A DNA stretch of 64,000 nucleotides from Pedobacter sp. PLR (GCF_026239675.1 NZ_JAPIVQ010000001.1:827513-891512); one strand, 5' to 3'. Positions 1 through 9,624 are shown, counted from the first letter of the stretch. Numbers and translations are program-made. Notes: generated from the sequence alone by a model not told the origin.

Positions 1-779
1 CCTGAGATCTTCCACCTTAAAGCTATTTTTATTGCCTCTTCTCCTTCAAAATTATTAGTAACATTAATCTCAATTGGAAGATTTTCCTTGTCAAGTACAG
101 CGTAGCCTACATTCTTTTCCTCATCATAAACATCGTACAAGCTATCTTTAAGATTTTTTATATTATACCAGCTCCAACTACTAGAAATTCTATCACCGTT
201 AGGTACGTCGTCATTAAAAAAACCATCTTTAAATGAAACGCTAACTATTTTTGACTTTGTTTTTATGCTATCAATCTTAAAGTTCCTGAATGCTTTTACA
301 TACTTATTCTTTTGTGTACGAAAAGGTTGTTTCACATCTTCAAATGAGATTTTATAATCTGTTATAGCATCTCCATATCTTACAAGCTTATTATTCACCA
401 ATTTCCAGCTACGTATATAAGCACTTAGGAAGTAATAATCGTTAATGCGCTTAGCTGTCACTTCAACAGGATTTAATTGAATAACTTTGTTTTTCTCCAG
501 GTAAATAACACCCGTTAATGTAACGAGCGGCACTTCAACAGACTGGTATTCTACGTTGTATAGTATTATTTTTTTCATTTCTAATTCACCAAATAACGAT
601 TTATCAAAAATAAATTCTCCTTTTTTATTGGTCCCACCGATTAGACTCCCCGTCTCGGTAAATATTGATATTCCGTTGATGGGCTTTTTATCTGCTTTAT
701 CCAGAATAATAATCCTGGTGCTTTGAGCAAAGGAGAAATAGGAACTTAATATAAGAATTGAAAAAAAAAGATATCTCAT
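1..779 (-). CDS. Secreted carboxypeptidase-D-regulatory-like protein, C-terminus outside window
   Basis: An open frame starts with ATG at 779 and stays open to base 1, giving the first 259 residues. The N-terminus is a typical signal peptide (hydrophobic residues 4-17, then SFAQ as the likely cleavage site). Residues about 22-95 look like the beta-sandwich carboxypeptidase-D regulatory-like domain that Bacteroidota attach to surface proteins: a KPINGISIF-type strand followed by GGTNKKGEF. The rest, with many Lys, Asn and aromatic residues, is not recognised. It may be an envelope protein of the DUF5686 or general CarboxypepD_reg-like type, but too little is visible to decide. It runs leftward, and about 220 bp of AT-rich DNA separate it from the next gene upstream. 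Confidence 0.7.
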   Translation of the reverse strand, partial: MRYLFFSILILSSYFSFAQSTRIIILDKADKKPINGISIFTETGSLIGGTNKKGEFIFDKSLFGELEMKKIILYNVEYQSVEVPLVTLTGVIYLEKNKVIQLNPVEVTAKRINDYYFLSAYIRSWKLVNNKLVRYGDAITDYKISFEDVKQPFRTQKNKYVKAFRNFKIDSIKTKSKIVSVSFKDGFFNDDVPNGDRISSSWSWYNIKNLKDSLYDVYDEEKNVGYAVLDKENLPIEINVTNNFEGEEAIKIALRWKIS

Positions 780-955
780 GAGAGGGCGTGTGTTAATTCC
801 AGTAGTTGTCTCAAAAAAAAGAAGATAGCTACATATTGGTTCAATTTCACTAAACTAAACCTATAAGATTAACTTTGCAATATTAGTTCCAACTTAAATA
901 ATGTAATGCTAAAAAACAACTACCCTCGTTTTGTTTTTTGGAGATTGCGTAACCT

Positions 956-998
956 ATTGCTTTGCGATAACTCCTATTGATTCAGTCAGTTTTTAAAG
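956..998. repeat. Degenerate copy of the 3' end of the LytTR regulator gene (copy A)
   Basis: This 43-bp stretch matches 1355-1397 at 33 of 43 positions. The last 25 bp differ at only one base and correspond to the final codons (FKNWLNQ and stop) of the response regulator gene at 1373-2128. The copy begins two bases beyond the stop codon of the small winged-helix gene, so that gene is bracketed by two copies of the regulator's 3' end. Confidence 0.6.
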
Positions 999-1000
999 TT

Positions 1001-1258
1001 TTATTTTAGAATATGCCATTGACCTCTTGTACCTCCAAGACGGGTAATATATCCTTTAACTTTTAAAAGTTCTATATGCATTTGAGCTGCTGAAACATTA
1101 ATATCCAATAGTTTGGCCAAGTCTCTTTTGGTAAGTTTACTATTTTCCTTTAGCAAAATAAGCACTTCATTTTGTCTTTGGGTTAAATCTAAGATTGGAC
1201 CACCTTTAACTAAACCATCATCAACAACATTAACTTCTGGATTTATAGGAAAGGACAT
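1001..1258 (-). CDS. Small winged helix-turn-helix protein, possibly a C-terminal remnant
   Basis: 85 residues. From residue 26 it forms a clear winged helix-turn-helix: LTQRQNEVLILLKEN (helix 1), LTKRDLAKLLDINVSAAQMHIELLKVKGYI (helices 2-3), then a wing ending RLGGTRGQWHIL. This pattern is known from free-standing MarR/Lrp-like regulators and also from the C-terminal wHTH of larger RecG-like/AlbA_2 ATP-binding proteins, which often end in GGxxGxW. The 25-residue acidic, Gly/Val-rich lead-in resembles the linker that precedes the wHTH in those larger proteins, so a surviving 3' fragment is as likely as an independent regulator. No partner gene is adjacent. It sits between two copies of the regulator gene's 3' end, which points to insertion. 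Confidence 0.55.
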   Translation of the reverse strand: MSFPINPEVNVVDDGLVKGGPILDLTQRQNEVLILLKENSKLTKRDLAKLLDINVSAAQMHIELLKVKGYITRLGGTRGQWHILK

Positions 1259-1354
1259 TCTTAAAAAGTTCTCTTTTATTTTAAGCTGATTACTATCACT
1301 GTCTACAATCCCATCCCCCCTAAAACAAGAGTTTATGATTATTGCAGGTAATAA

Positions 1355-1397
1355 ATTGCTTTTGTGGTAGCTCTATTGATTCAGCCAGTTTTTAAAG
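1355..1397. repeat. 3' end of the LytTR regulator gene (copy B, native)
   Basis: Overlaps the stop codon and last codons of the response regulator gene and pairs with the degenerate copy at 956-998. The stretch between the copies (999-1354, 356 bp) contains only the small winged-helix gene. Confidence 0.6.
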
Positions 1398-2128
1398 GCT
1401 TCTGCCCTTTCCTCACTTACCACAACTTCAAGACCTTCTACCGGTGCCGGTTCCAGTACAATCCTTACCCTGTTTCTGGAAAGTTTGTACATCTCCCGAA
1501 CGGCTTTGATATTGATGATAAATTTGCGGTTGATGCGGAAAAAGTCGGAGCTGTCCAGTTGGGGTTCCAGACTGCCAATTGTTTCTTCTATGATGTAATT
1601 CTGTTTGTCGTTGGTTACCAGGAACAGGTATTTACCTTCTGCCATAAAGTAAGCCACATCCTCAGACTGTACCGTCTTGATCAGCTTACCTAATTTCACC
1701 ATGAAACGGTTACGGATTTTTGGCGCAGGGCCTTGCGTTTGATAACTGAATTGCGGAAGACCAATTTCGGAGATCTTACGAATCCCTTTCAATTTTGCCA
1801 ATGACGCAGCCACATCCTCTTCATCAAAAGGTTTGAGCAGGTAATCGATGCCTTGATTTTTAAAAGCTTTGAGGGTGTACTGGTCGTAAGCTGTGGTGAA
1901 GATCACCGGACAGTCTACTTCGACCTGTTCAAAGATCTGGAAGCTTTCGCCATCCCCCAGGTGGATGTCCATAAACAAGAGGTCAGGGGTATTGTTGCTG
2001 AGCCATGCTACTGCTGCTTCCACAGTTGCCAGGGTAGCCATTACTTCAATATCCGGATTTAACTGGCCCAGTATTTTGCGTAAGGTAACTGCTGCCAATT
2101 CTTCATCCTCAATAATTGCTACTTTCAT
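1373..2128 (-). CDS. LytTR-family response regulator
   Basis: 251 residues. Residues 1-120 are a receiver domain: acidic pair E7/D8, phospho-acceptor D54 in LLFMDIHL, T78 and K99 in LLKPF. Residues about 145-245 are a LytTR DNA-binding domain (FMVKLGKLI, then YFMAEGKYLFLVT, FFRINRKFIINI). It is the expected partner of the LytS-type kinase at 9752-11368, although a protease and a SusC/SusD pair lie between them. The start is the ATG at 2128. A longer frame from a TTG at 2149 would begin inside the TAnnTTTG element, so it is rejected. The ATG is preceded by a purine-rich AAGAAGAGG. The terminator of the upstream SusD gene abuts its promoter, so it can be transcribed independently of the operon it probably controls. 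Confidence 0.9.
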   Translation of the reverse strand: MKVAIIEDEELAAVTLRKILGQLNPDIEVMATLATVEAAVAWLSNNTPDLLFMDIHLGDGESFQIFEQVEVDCPVIFTTAYDQYTLKAFKNQGIDYLLKPFDEEDVAASLAKLKGIRKISEIGLPQFSYQTQGPAPKIRNRFMVKLGKLIKTVQSEDVAYFMAEGKYLFLVTNDKQNYIIEETIGSLEPQLDSSDFFRINRKFIINIKAVREMYKLSRNRVRIVLEPAPVEGLEVVVSEERAEAFKNWLNQ

Positions 2129-2146
2129 CCTCTTCTTGCTTGGCTG

Positions 2147-2154
2147 CAAAAGTA
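2147..2154 (-). promoter_or_regulatory. TAnnTTTG -7 element of the response regulator gene
   Basis: Reads TACTTTTG on the minus strand, a full match to the Bacteroidota sigma-A -7 consensus TAnnTTTG. The predicted transcription start is about 5 nt downstream, giving a leader of roughly 15 nt before the ATG at 2128. The T-run of the preceding terminator runs directly into it. Confidence 0.6.
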
Positions 2155-2160
2155 AAAAAA

Positions 2161-2189
2161 AACTCCGGTCTGTAAAACAGACCGGAGTT
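2161..2189 (-). terminator. Rho-independent terminator after the first SusD gene
   Basis: Perfect 13-bp stem (AACTCCGGTCTGT with its complement) around a 3-nt loop. On the minus strand it is followed by eight or more T residues. It lies 35 bp past the SusD stop codon and immediately upstream of the response regulator promoter. Confidence 0.85.
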
Positions 2190-2223
2190 AATCACCCGCA
2201 ATAGTTCTTTATAATTATTAATG

Positions 2224-3588
2224 CTACTGAAGGTTCGGGTTTGCCCTAATCGCTGATTGAGGGAAACGAATGGTATACCTCGGATCGTTCTTCTGAATAG
2301 TATACGTTACACCTTTTAACTCATGAGTCATTACAGGCTGACCGTAACGTCTCAAATCGTACCAACGGTGTCCTTCCAATGCCAGTTCTCTTTCTCTTTC
2401 ATTCAGGATTTCCTGATATAAATCTGCTTTACCCAGTCCGGAAATCCGGGCTTGCTCAGTTGCAAAATAAGCAGGCGTTAAGCGTTTCGCTTTTAAAGCC
2501 AGTAAGGTTTGTAAAGCAGTACCAAGGTCTTCTGTTTGCAGCGCGGCTTCTGCCTTAATCAGGTATAGCTCCCCATTACGGAAAGAGATCTTGAAATCGT
2601 TAAGATTACCTTTATTAGACATTAATTTGTCTTTATTTTCTTCGTAGCCTGCGTCGCCAGGGAAAACTGTAGCCTTCTTGAAATATACCGCAACCCTTTT
2701 ATCATTTTGGGGATCATAGATCCCTAATAAATGCGGAGAAACGAAAGAAGCATTTGTTGCACCTGGATTAAAGGCTGATTCCATCGACATGATATTCTCT
2801 ACGGACTTAAAGTTGTTCGGTGATAAAACATTTGCTGTTGCATTCAGGTCTTCCAGTTTGTCATTGATAGCCAATCCTTCCTGACTTGCTTTTAATGCGC
2901 TGCTCCATTCTCCTCTAAACTCATGAATTCTTGCTGTTAAAGCTAAAGCTGCACGTTTGCTGAAACGATAATTCTGACCGGCAGGGAAACTTGTCACATT
3001 TAACAAAGCTTGTCCCGCAGCAAGATCTGCGAAGATCTGATTGTATACGACCTCTACTGTTGAAGGCTTATAATTTGTTTCCAAATCAATCTTCAAAGAG
3101 ATTGGAACACCGCGATCTGTTGCCGCCGTATTCTTATCAAAAGGCTTAGCATATAAATTCAACAACTCGAACAATGCGTAAGCACGAAGCAAATAAGCTT
3201 CCCCTTTAATTTGAGCTGTCTCGGTAGAAACCCCTGCTCTGGTTTCAATATCTTCAATCACAGAATTTGCATAGAAAATCGAAGTATAAAAACCACCGTA
3301 AGGCATTTCCATAGAAGTGGCATCAGGATTCAAGTCATTCCACTTGTACTGATCGTAGTAGTTTGGCGTTTCTGTGGTATAGAAATTCAATGTCAACTCG
3401 TCTGTACGAAAAGCCAGATTAGATTTATGACTTGGAAACTGAACATATCCAGAATTCAACAAGGCTCTGAAATCCTCTACTGTAGTAGGGATTACTTTCC
3501 CTACCGGCTCAATATCTAAATATTTTTTACAGCTGCTGGCTGATATGATCAGGAACAGAATGGCTGTTAATTTTATGATCTTATTCAT
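2224..3588 (-). CDS. SusD/RagB-family outer-membrane nutrient-binding lipoprotein
   Basis: 454 residues. Type II signal peptide with lipobox SASSC, acylated Cys20, followed by KKYLDIEP, the usual SusD start. Interior TPR-like helices (LLRAYALFELLNLYAKPF; AALALTARIHEF) and the C-terminal ELALEGHRWYDLRRYG motif are hallmarks of SusD. It should sit on the cell surface as the lid of the SusC transporter encoded 10 bp upstream. It is short for the family (often 500-600 aa). The neighbouring zinc protease suggests the ligand may be peptide or protein-derived rather than a glycan, because no glycoside hydrolase belongs to this block. Confidence 0.93.
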   Translation of the reverse strand: MNKIIKLTAILFLIISASSCKKYLDIEPVGKVIPTTVEDFRALLNSGYVQFPSHKSNLAFRTDELTLNFYTTETPNYYDQYKWNDLNPDATSMEMPYGGFYTSIFYANSVIEDIETRAGVSTETAQIKGEAYLLRAYALFELLNLYAKPFDKNTAATDRGVPISLKIDLETNYKPSTVEVVYNQIFADLAAGQALLNVTSFPAGQNYRFSKRAALALTARIHEFRGEWSSALKASQEGLAINDKLEDLNATANVLSPNNFKSVENIMSMESAFNPGATNASFVSPHLLGIYDPQNDKRVAVYFKKATVFPGDAGYEENKDKLMSNKGNLNDFKISFRNGELYLIKAEAALQTEDLGTALQTLLALKAKRLTPAYFATEQARISGLGKADLYQEILNERERELALEGHRWYDLRRYGQPVMTHELKGVTYTIQKNDPRYTIRFPQSAIRANPNLQ

Positions 3589-3598
3589 GGTTTCTTAA

Positions 3599-6500
3599 TT
3601 AAAAAGTTGCGTTTAAACCAATTGAAATACTTTTGGTGATTGGTTGTGCATAAATGTTACCATAAGTTTCCGGATCAAAATAACCTTTGTAATTCGTACC
3701 GATTACGAAAGGATTTCTTGCCTCCATACTAATTCTCAAGCTATTTGCTTTTACTTTTCCAGCGATTGCTGTTGGCAAACTATAGCCTAAACGGATACTA
3801 TTGATACGCACATAACTCATGTTTTTAACGAAAATATCTAAGTTACTATAGGTATTAGCAGGATCATTACCATTCTGCCAGCTATGAGCCATCCATCTTT
3901 CTCCACCAAAACTATCCGCTCCATAAATACCCGGCAAACTGCTACCTGTATTTGTTGGAGACCAGGCGTTAAGAATTTCTCTTGAATAATTCCTTCCACG
4001 GTCAACCTGTGAAGGGTTAAAAAGAGGTGCTGTATTTACCAGTTTATTGATATTGAAAAGTGCAGAGATTGATAAATCGAAGTTCGAGTAACGGAAACGG
4101 TTAGTCAAACCACCTGTGAATTTAGCGTCACCATTTCCTGCATAAGTATACAGGTCCTGGAATGCTTTACCACTGTATTTGCTACTTACCTCGTAACCTG
4201 CAGCCCAATCTATATCGGCATTCGGATCATACAATCCGTAAAACTCTTCCATAGAAAGTGTCTTGCCATCTCTGACAAACAACGGAAGACCGTCTTTGTC
4301 TAATCCAGCAGTTTTAAGCACCCAGATTCCATTTACCGGATAGCCTTCTTTAGATGGCATAAACTGGTTAGGACGAACCTTCTCTCTGATCACTTTGGTT
4401 TTGTTGTGGGCAATATTGAAATCCGTTGACCACTGGAAATTAGCGGTGTTGATGTTTCTTGTAGAAATCGTCAACTCCAAACCTTTATTACTCAATTGAG
4501 AGAAATTAGAACTGGTATAATTGAAACCATTTTCTACCTGTAATTCTTCAATTCCAATCAAATCTTTACTGAAACGGTCGTAATAATCAAAAGTAACCTG
4601 AACAGCATTTTTGAACATTCCGAAATCAACTCCCGCATTGAAAGTAGAAGTTTTTTCCCATCTCAACTTGTTATTTGGCGGATTCGTTACACCGATAGTC
4701 GGTTGGTTTCCACCAGGGAAGGCACCCGAGTTACCATAAGTTCCTATGACAAAAGGAGAGGTACTTTTATCAATATTTCCTTGTAAACCGTATGAGGTAC
4801 GAACGCGTAGGTTCGAAATCCAGGAGATATTTTTGATAAACTCTTCTTCACTTGCATTCCATGCACCTGAAAGGGAATAGATCGGCAAGTATCTGTATTT
4901 AGGATCTACCCCAAATAAGTCTGATCCGTCGTAACGAATACTACCATAAGCAGTATATTTTCTGTCGTACGTATAAGACAAAGTACTGTAGAAAGAGGCA
5001 TAAGCATTTTCTACATATCCTTTTAGATAAGGACGTAAATCTTCTGCATTGGCGTAACTATTGTCCGGGAAAATAACACCCTGACTCGTCAGCGTACGTT
5101 CGTTAAAACCAAAAGCTCTGGTTGAGATCGCTTCGTTAGTTGTTCTTCTGAACTCCGTACCTGCGAGTGCCTCAATTTCATGCTTTTCAGCAAACACCTT
5201 TTTATACTCTAAAATAGTTTTCCAGTTGTATTGGAAGCTGTTTGCGCTTTGGTTATAAATCGTTCCACCTTGTGGCAGGAAAGATTCCTGTTGCTTGGTA
5301 ATCGGATTCCAACGTTTATATTTATCTCTGTATTTACGGGTGTAATAAGAATTTTGTCCACCAAATTTCTCTACGTCAGTATCTTCAAACTGAAGACCTA
5401 ATTCCGTACGGATACTCAGATTTTTATGAATTTGATATTTCAAATCAAGGATAGCCTTTATACTCTTGTTGTCTAAAGTATAACGGGTGTTTTCACGTTC
5501 CTCGATTGCATTAAAAGGAAGGTAAGTATCACCACCACGGTCACCGAAAATATCCGGATCATAGTTAAAACCACCTGCTGCATTTCTCACCGTTTGGTAA
5601 GGATTTACATTCCTGGTGTAAGTACTGATGTTGGTAAAGGCATCCGCATCCGCAAGGTAATTGGTACGTGTAGATTTCGAACCAAAAACTGCTGCTCCTG
5701 CTTTCAACTTCTGAGAGATGTTAAAATCAGTTTTCAGGGTCATGTTGTAACGCTCTAAACCGGTTTGTTTAGTCGTACCTTTTTCATTGTAATAACCACC
5801 TGATAAGTAATAAGTAGCCTGCTCAGAACCACCAGATAAACCTAAGGTATATTGCTGGTTAATGGCATTCTGATAAATTTCTTTACCCCAATCTGTTCCA
5901 TCTGCTCTCAATGCATTGATTGCTTCCTGAGTGGAAGGATTTAAAGCAGAGAAACCACCGGTTCTGTATTTACTCAACTCACCACTTTTCTTCAAAATCC
6001 TCGCTATCTCACCATTACCGGATCTGTAGCTTAAATCAGAACGGCCAGCCATACCCAATTCGAAATCTACTTTTTCAGTAGCATTCATCAGGTTCAGTTT
6101 ACCAAAATCAGGACGTTGTGAAATGAAAGAGTTCGCGGAGAAGTTAATCGCCATTGGCCCTTGTTTACCTTTTTTAGTGGTGATCACGATTACCCCGTTT
6201 GCTGCTCTTGCGCCATAAATAGCGGTAGCGGCAGCATCTTTAAGGATCGTAATGTCGGCGATATCATCAGGGTTTAAACCTGCAATTGGTAAGTTACGCA
6301 ATTGATCGATATCGTCTTTTCCAATGGTATTAGGCAAATTGGTACCGTCTAAAGGAAGACCGTCCAATACCCATAATGGATCTTGTGAACCGTTTAATGA
6401 AACTGTACCACGGATTCTGATCTGCGGTGCAGCACCAGGACCACCGGTAATGTTTCCAACAGAAACACCAGCAACCTGTCCTTCTAACATCTGGTCAATA

Positions 6501-6958
6501 CCGGAAACACCAGTCTGACGCACTTTGTCATAGTCCAGCTTTACCGTAGCCGTTGTGTTTTTACGTTTTGCAATATCAGTATAACCATTCACAACTACCT
6601 CCCCCAAGGTATTGTCAGCATTCTTTAAAGAAACTGTGATGTGTGTTTGGTTGCTGATATTGATTTGTGCAGACTGGTATCCAAGGTAAGTTACTCTTAA
6701 CAAAGTAATTCCTTCAGGTACTTTCAAGCTGAATTTACCATCACCATCAGTTACAGTCCCTACAACTGAATTCTGAATCACACCAGGAACACCTGTTTGT
6801 TCGCCAATCATGGCCTTGTCTACAAATACCGAAGCTCCAGGTATCGGCAAACCATCTTTTTCATCCAGCACCTGACCAGTGATGGTCTTTGTGCTCTGAC
6901 TAAAACCTGCGAAGCCGAAGCCAAGCAAGATTAGTATTAGCATTAATTGTTTATTCAT
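3599..6958 (-). CDS. SusC/RagA-family TonB-dependent outer-membrane transporter
   Basis: 1119 residues. Signal peptide to about residue 21 (FAGFSQ), then a carboxypeptidase-D regulatory-like domain (residues about 25-115, ITGQVLDEKDGLPIPGASVF), a TonB plug with the SusC signature (SLNGSQDPLWVLDGLPLDG, then ILKDAAATAIYGARAANGVI), and a large beta barrel ending in an aromatic-terminated strand (GLNATF). The CarboxypepD domain carries an insertion (MIGEQTGVPGVIQNSVVG) between its strands. It has no N-terminal STN domain, so it is not expected to signal through FecR, in line with control by the flanking two-component pair. It is separated from SusD by 10 bp and from the protease by 38 bp, so the three are probably co-transcribed. 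Confidence 0.95.
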   Translation of the reverse strand: MNKQLMLILILLGFGFAGFSQSTKTITGQVLDEKDGLPIPGASVFVDKAMIGEQTGVPGVIQNSVVGTVTDGDGKFSLKVPEGITLLRVTYLGYQSAQINISNQTHITVSLKNADNTLGEVVVNGYTDIAKRKNTTATVKLDYDKVRQTGVSGIDQMLEGQVAGVSVGNITGGPGAAPQIRIRGTVSLNGSQDPLWVLDGLPLDGTNLPNTIGKDDIDQLRNLPIAGLNPDDIADITILKDAAATAIYGARAANGVIVITTKKGKQGPMAINFSANSFISQRPDFGKLNLMNATEKVDFELGMAGRSDLSYRSGNGEIARILKKSGELSKYRTGGFSALNPSTQEAINALRADGTDWGKEIYQNAINQQYTLGLSGGSEQATYYLSGGYYNEKGTTKQTGLERYNMTLKTDFNISQKLKAGAAVFGSKSTRTNYLADADAFTNISTYTRNVNPYQTVRNAAGGFNYDPDIFGDRGGDTYLPFNAIEERENTRYTLDNKSIKAILDLKYQIHKNLSIRTELGLQFEDTDVEKFGGQNSYYTRKYRDKYKRWNPITKQQESFLPQGGTIYNQSANSFQYNWKTILEYKKVFAEKHEIEALAGTEFRRTTNEAISTRAFGFNERTLTSQGVIFPDNSYANAEDLRPYLKGYVENAYASFYSTLSYTYDRKYTAYGSIRYDGSDLFGVDPKYRYLPIYSLSGAWNASEEEFIKNISWISNLRVRTSYGLQGNIDKSTSPFVIGTYGNSGAFPGGNQPTIGVTNPPNNKLRWEKTSTFNAGVDFGMFKNAVQVTFDYYDRFSKDLIGIEELQVENGFNYTSSNFSQLSNKGLELTISTRNINTANFQWSTDFNIAHNKTKVIREKVRPNQFMPSKEGYPVNGIWVLKTAGLDKDGLPLFVRDGKTLSMEEFYGLYDPNADIDWAAGYEVSSKYSGKAFQDLYTYAGNGDAKFTGGLTNRFRYSNFDLSISALFNINKLVNTAPLFNPSQVDRGRNYSREILNAWSPTNTGSSLPGIYGADSFGGERWMAHSWQNGNDPANTYSNLDIFVKNMSYVRINSIRLGYSLPTAIAGKVKANSLRISMEARNPFVIGTNYKGYFDPETYGNIYAQPITKSISIGLNATF

Positions 6959-6996
6959 GTCCCCTTTTTAAAAATATTATAGTTGTTTGGTTGTTT

Positions 6997-9624
6997 TTAG
7001 TTCATTCTTAAACTCTGACGAATCCGGAGGATTAAGTCTAAGTAATGACCTTTTGTTGCATCATCTCCCCTGCCTTTGTTTTTTTCCAGGGTCGTAAGAA
7101 TCTGAAGTAACTCACTGCGTTTCGCAGCTGCTACATCAGAGGTTCTGCTCATAGAACTCACCTGAATATTTCTCAATGACGTTTCCTCAGCCCCTACAAC
7201 TGATTTACCATCATTACTGAAATCACACACTTGCAATTGATTTTGCATTTTTAACTTATTATCTTGTAAAGATGTCTTAGTGATTTTCTCCAACATTTTG
7301 TCGGTGCTCACCAATAGTACATCTACGTAGTTTTGTTGTAACATACGGTCGGTAATCGAAAGCGTTTTACCACGTTGAGTTTTCGCGAAAACCGTTTCTC
7401 TTACTTCTTTTAATAGCTCATTAGCGGTGTACACGCTGTCTTTACCCAGCATTACTTCCATTTCCATCATTCTCAATAAGCGCTCCTGGCTAACCAGGCT
7501 ATAAAGAATCCCATATTGAAATTCACGTCTTACATTGTATGGTCCATATTCGTATGGCCCTGCAGGAGAATCCTTGATTGGGAAAGTTTTCAATAATAAA
7601 TCCTTACTGAACAACCAATCCGGAACTTCCATCACCTCTTGTTTCAAAAATTCAAGGGATTTAATTTGCATGGCTTTTGGAACTGGTGTATACGCATTCT
7701 TATGGTCTCCGGCTACTGGTTTCTCCAGGTAATAACCACCGATATTTGCAGTTACATGCTCTGCGTAAGTCAACCATTGGAAAATGGCCGCCATATACAG
7801 TTTTCCTGCCTGATAATAATCTTCACCAGGATTTGCTGCCCAGGTAGAAATCTGAGGGATCAGACGCTTTAAGTTTAACAAACCATAACGACTTGCTTTA
7901 ACCGCATCATCACCTAAATCTTCTGATTGAGATCTTGGATCAACTACCGCACCTTGTTGCTCACCATAGAAATACAAAGGATCATTTTCATGGTCTTTGA
8001 TCCATTTCGCCAATACCGGAATTTCCTCATGTGGATCTTTCGTGTCTAACCAACGGTATCCCCAGGCGATCGCATATTTATCATACAGACCGATTTTAGG
8101 CGTAATGCTTGTTACTTTATCTTCTGGTTGCGCTACGTAATTGAAACGTGCGTAATCCATGATTGAAGAAGCTGTTCCGCCCATGCGCTCCGTAAATGAA
8201 GGCGAGCGCAGAGAATCTACAGGGAAGGAGTAAGAAGCGCCCATGTTGTGTTTCAAACCTAAAGTATGACCCACTTCATGAGAAGATACAAAGCGAATGG
8301 CATGTGCCATACGTGCATCAGTAAATTTATTAGCTCTTGCACCTTCGTCAATAACACCTGTTTGAACCCTCATCCAGGATTGCAAAGAGGTCATTACATT
8401 GTGCCACCAGATCACATCTGATTCCAGGATTTCTCCGGAACGCGGATCGATTACTGCAGGGCCCATTGCATTAGATTTCGGCGAAGCTGCATAAGTGATT
8501 TCCGAATAACGGATATCATCACCATCATAATCAGCGATGTCTTTTACTTCTAATGCCTGAATTGCGTTTTTGAAACCTGCGGCTTCAAAAGCTTTTTGCC
8601 AGTCTACCACACCAGCAATGATTTGCTGTCTCCATTGAGGAGGCGTAGATGGGTCAATATAAAAGATGATCGGTTTTTCCGGCTCTACCAGTTCACCTGC
8701 AAGGTAACGGGCCCGGTCTTCCGCTTTAGGTTCCATTCTCCATCTGGTTAACAGTTCCCTTTTCTCCATTTTATGCTGTGTATCGGAGAAGTACCATCTT
8801 GGTGTGGTAAAAAATCCTACCCTATCGTCAGCATAACGAGGTTTCATTGGCGTTTCCGGTAACAACAATACGTTAGTGGTTACTGCCACACTGATTGGAA
8901 TACTGTTTTGACCTTCCGTTACTCTGGTACTCAATAAAGAACGTACCACCACATTTTGAGGGAAGCTTTTAATCTGCTCAATAGCCGATAATGCGCTTTT
9001 AGGTGCAGTACCTAAACCAATATCAGTAAAAACATCATTAAAGCTTTTATCAGTACCGTCAAAAACCCTGTTCATTTTGATCACTATTGCGGATGAATCC
9101 GGGCTATAGGCTTCAATTTTGAAAGATTCAATTACGGAACCGATGAAGTTATCTTTTACAGAACGGGTAATGGCATCCCCTTCCGGCGACTGTACCTGAG
9201 GAACGATTGTTTTCACCCAGATGGTTTTCGCCAGTTTATTTTGTGAAAAGCGAATCACTTTGTTATCAAAGTTCATCCCTTTGTTTAATCCGGATTCATT
9301 AAGTGCTAATGGTACGGATGATATTTTGTTGACTACTAAAAAGTCCTTACCCATTAACTTCAGGGGGATCTCAAAGTAATAATCAGTTTCTACCTGGTGG
9401 ACTTTAAAAAGTCCATTTACCGTCTTTGCTTTCTTCAGCAAATCGGCATAACTTTTCAGCTCCTTACCTTTGGTGGTATCAGCAGCATTTTTCTTCTTTA
9501 GCGAATCCGCTAATACTTTCTTAGTTGTTTTAGTTGGAAATTTTTTAGGAGTTTGTGCGTTTACCTGTGTAGTAAACAAGCCTGCTAAAACAGCCAAAAA
9601 AAATGAAGTCTTATTCAAAATCAT
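6997..9624 (-). CDS. Secreted zinc metalloprotease with HExxHxxGxxH site (DUF5117/DUF5118 type)
   Basis: 875 residues. Signal peptide MILNKTSFFLAVLAGL...VNAQ. The zinc site is H449-E450-V-G-H453-T-L-G456-L-K-H459, the metzincin-type arrangement, followed about 30 residues later by SIMDYARFNY, which supplies the Met-turn. The N-terminal half (residues about 35-310) and C-terminal third match the domain layout of the large Bacteroidota family annotated DUF5117-DUF4953-DUF5118. Predicted periplasmic or surface endopeptidase acting on protein or peptide substrates taken up by the SusC/SusD pair downstream. Its upstream region has the three direct repeats at 9665-9716. Start: ATG at 9624 with the full signal peptide. 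The substrate is unknown. Confidence 0.9.
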   Translation of the reverse strand: MILNKTSFFLAVLAGLFTTQVNAQTPKKFPTKTTKKVLADSLKKKNAADTTKGKELKSYADLLKKAKTVNGLFKVHQVETDYYFEIPLKLMGKDFLVVNKISSVPLALNESGLNKGMNFDNKVIRFSQNKLAKTIWVKTIVPQVQSPEGDAITRSVKDNFIGSVIESFKIEAYSPDSSAIVIKMNRVFDGTDKSFNDVFTDIGLGTAPKSALSAIEQIKSFPQNVVVRSLLSTRVTEGQNSIPISVAVTTNVLLLPETPMKPRYADDRVGFFTTPRWYFSDTQHKMEKRELLTRWRMEPKAEDRARYLAGELVEPEKPIIFYIDPSTPPQWRQQIIAGVVDWQKAFEAAGFKNAIQALEVKDIADYDGDDIRYSEITYAASPKSNAMGPAVIDPRSGEILESDVIWWHNVMTSLQSWMRVQTGVIDEGARANKFTDARMAHAIRFVSSHEVGHTLGLKHNMGASYSFPVDSLRSPSFTERMGGTASSIMDYARFNYVAQPEDKVTSITPKIGLYDKYAIAWGYRWLDTKDPHEEIPVLAKWIKDHENDPLYFYGEQQGAVVDPRSQSEDLGDDAVKASRYGLLNLKRLIPQISTWAANPGEDYYQAGKLYMAAIFQWLTYAEHVTANIGGYYLEKPVAGDHKNAYTPVPKAMQIKSLEFLKQEVMEVPDWLFSKDLLLKTFPIKDSPAGPYEYGPYNVRREFQYGILYSLVSQERLLRMMEMEVMLGKDSVYTANELLKEVRETVFAKTQRGKTLSITDRMLQQNYVDVLLVSTDKMLEKITKTSLQDNKLKMQNQLQVCDFSNDGKSVVGAEETSLRNIQVSSMSRTSDVAAAKRSELLQILTTLEKNKGRGDDATKGHYLDLILRIRQSLRMN

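Noticed and set aside
2128..2149. TTG-initiated N-terminal extension of the LytTR regulator
   Set aside because: The TTG lies inside the TAnnTTTG element, so it could not be on the transcript; ATG at 2128 gives the normal receiver start.
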